From contig MU119946.1 of assembly GCA_014904845.1 (NCBI GenBank), forward strand, positions 1 through 11,966: a stretch of DNA of 11,966 nt, written 5' to 3'. The notes under the pieces are model-generated. The model saw only the letters and a list, made by a program, of their open reading frames with translations. It did not search any database and had not been told where the DNA came from. Of this stretch, positions 10,937-11,966 are shown one piece after another; the stretch's first letter is position 1; every line of letters begins with the position of its first letter. The position numbers and the translations under genes were made by a program. The stretch comes from Acephala macrosclerotiorum (lineage: Eukaryota; Ascomycota; Leotiomycetes; Helotiales; Mollisiaceae).

Positions 10937-11527
10937 CGAAAATATTAATTTATTATTATCGTATTAATTATTTTGATAAAAAGAAATAAAAAAAATTGAT
11001 TAAAATATTTATTAATTATTTTTTTAGTAAATTGAACGACTATTTATAAACTAATTAAATATATATTATTTTATATAATCTATAGTAAAAAAATTGTTTT
11101 ATTTATTGAAATTCAATTTTTTATTTAAAAGATTTTCGATTGAAATAAAATATATAATTAAATAAATTTTTTTGAATTGAAAATTAAATAAATTAAAATG
11201 CGAAACGAGAATATAAAAGAATCGAAATTGAAAAAAGAGTATAATTGTAAACAAAATCAAATATATTTCGATATTTATTATTAAATACGAAAAAAATTAA
11301 TTCGAGAAAAAAATTTCGTTTTAATATATAATATTAAATTTATTAATTAGAATATATTTAAGAATATTAAATTGTTATATAAATAATTAAATTTATATTA
11401 AATTTATTAAATAAATTAATTGAAAAAAAATTATTTATTCGAAGAAATAAATAAAATAATAATTTGAAAATTATATATTGAAAATCGCTTGAAAAAATTC
11501 GTTAAAAAAAATAAATATTGAGATTTT

Positions 11528-11731
11528 TTAAATAATAATAAAAACGAGAATATTATTAAATTTATTGATTTCAATAATAATAAGAATATAAATATAAAAA
11601 AAAAAACGATTAAAGAATTTCGTAATAAATAAAGTATTTAAAAAATTGAAAAAAGAATTGAAATTGTAATTCGTATTTTTGAATTTAATAAAATTAAAAA
11701 AAACAAATATATACAATTCTTTGAAAATTGA
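11528..11731 (+). pseudogene. C-terminal tail of pol polyprotein
   Basis: The integrase frame continues after IENRLKKF with a TGA at 11519 and then stays open to a TAA at 11630. It reads as Asn-, Ile- and Lys-rich protein (IIKFIDFNNN, TIKEFRNK) and reaches a TGA at 11729. This may be the natural tail after the integrase C-terminal domain or an early 3' untranslated region. The true stop codon cannot be chosen because stops arise by mutation. A 62-codon frame on the other strand over the same DNA is an antisense shadow. Confidence 0.45.
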
Positions 11732-11966
11732 GTAAATAAAAAGAATTCGTTAAATTTTAAAATAATAACGATTTTTTAATCGAGAAAAAATAATTTTTTT
11801 TTTTTTTATTTATAGTAATTTTATTTTTTTATTGATTTTTTTTAAAATGTTTTTATTTATTTTAATAGATTCTATTTATATTTTGAAAATTTTATTTTTT
11901 TTTTATTGTAATTAAAACGATTTTATTATATAAAAAAACGAGATTATATTATTTTTTTTTTTTTTA
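11732..11966. other. 3' end of element, LTR not resolved
   Basis: A short purine run (GAGAAAAAA, 11782-11790) could be the remnant of the polypurine tract that primes plus-strand synthesis just before a 3' LTR. T-rich sequence follows to the window end. I could not align it with the 3881-4125 island, so the 3' LTR is either beyond the window, absent, or mutated beyond recognition. No gene is seen here. Confidence 0.3.

Larger units (their letters stand above)
10451..11527 (+). pseudogene. Gypsy pol: integrase, inactivated
   Basis: The whole domain lies in one frame without further indels. The HHCC finger spans about 10454-10576, ending in VRDFVVNCNNYQ. The core follows: WIEINIIKF (10643-10669), then FDSLIIIRNNFFD* (10685-10726) matching the family's VARDDFSGW. 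FIYNNIICKYSVF comes next, then KLNKKFEFKK matching DRGPEFKG. IKRIIIFVYN and IIKRKY match IKR.VISAYHP and IERGH. RTT-like and GY-like segments are followed by KMRNENIKESKLKKE (about 11198-11242) and a C-terminal IENRLKKF (11477-11500) matching AGNRLKKF. All three catalytic acids are lost. Integrase would insert the cDNA copy into the genome. This is the best-preserved part of the element and the firmest basis for the family call. Confidence 0.92.
4126..11790 (+). mobile_element. Degenerate Ty3/Gypsy LTR retrotransposon
   Basis: The element is recognised from the order pre-RT, RT, RNase H, integrase on the + strand. Its residues resemble a widespread fungal Gypsy pol lineage, known by RT motifs like LPQGATNS and FLDDVGVKG, an RNase H stretch like LETDA, and integrase motifs like SAYHP and IERGH. 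The copy is saturated with C-to-T and G-to-A changes, so each domain is interrupted by stops. The outer boundaries are inferred: the left edge from a possible primer-binding site at 4126, the right edge from a short purine run at 11782-11790. Neither LTR was proven. The internal length of about 7.6 kb is long but possible for fungal Gypsy elements. The copy cannot encode working proteins. Confidence 0.88.

Noticed and set aside
11528..11716. 62-codon minus-strand frame
   Set aside because: It is antisense to the C-terminal tail of pol. Its very high Phe and Ile content reflects A-rich codons read backwards.
1..11966. Plasmodium-like, ciliate, mitochondrial or AT-rich endosymbiont genome
   Set aside because: Those genomes carry long open genes despite AT richness. 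Here even the recognisable pol is riddled with transition-type stops, which fits mutated repeat DNA rather than a naturally AT-biased coding genome. Reading TGA as Trp does not help, since TAA and TAG also occur at Trp positions.

Overview
The window is extremely AT-rich and gene-poor. Hand counts give about 7% G+C at 961-1260, about 22% at 3901-4200 and about 11% at 10801-11160. No intact gene is visible, and the longest reading frame that starts with ATG is only 82 codons. The C and G that remain sit disproportionately in CpG. This is what heavy C-to-T mutation on both strands, such as RIP (repeat-induced point mutation) in fungi, leaves behind. The host is therefore most likely a filamentous ascomycete with AT-rich, transposon-filled compartments; that is an inference, since no host gene is present.

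The right two thirds (about 4.1-11.8 kb, + strand) is the wreck of a Ty3/Gypsy LTR retrotransposon. If stops are read through as mutated Trp, Arg or Gln codons, pol can be followed in the expected order. A pre-RT segment and reverse transcriptase (8112-9413) come first, then RNase H (9414-9862), a spacer, and integrase with HHCC zinc finger, DDE core and C-terminal domain (10451-11527). The reading is collinear except for one -1 frameshift near 9664-9672. Every catalytic position I could place carries a G-to-A change except the first Asp of RT: RT Asp-Asp is Asn-Asn, and the integrase D,D,E is N,N,K. Upstream, 5478-8111 holds the probable gag/protease part, which shows a coding-like reading but no diagnostic motif.

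The left third (1-3880) is even more AT-saturated and gave no recognisable product on either strand. A less mutated island at 3881-4200 separates it from the element and may contain the 5' LTR end and primer-binding site. The 3' LTR is not recognisable before the window ends.

Nothing here works together as a functional system: this is a dead element in a heavily mutated repeat block. The points of interest are the mutation context, which is not textbook CpA-directed RIP, and the sharp composition steps.
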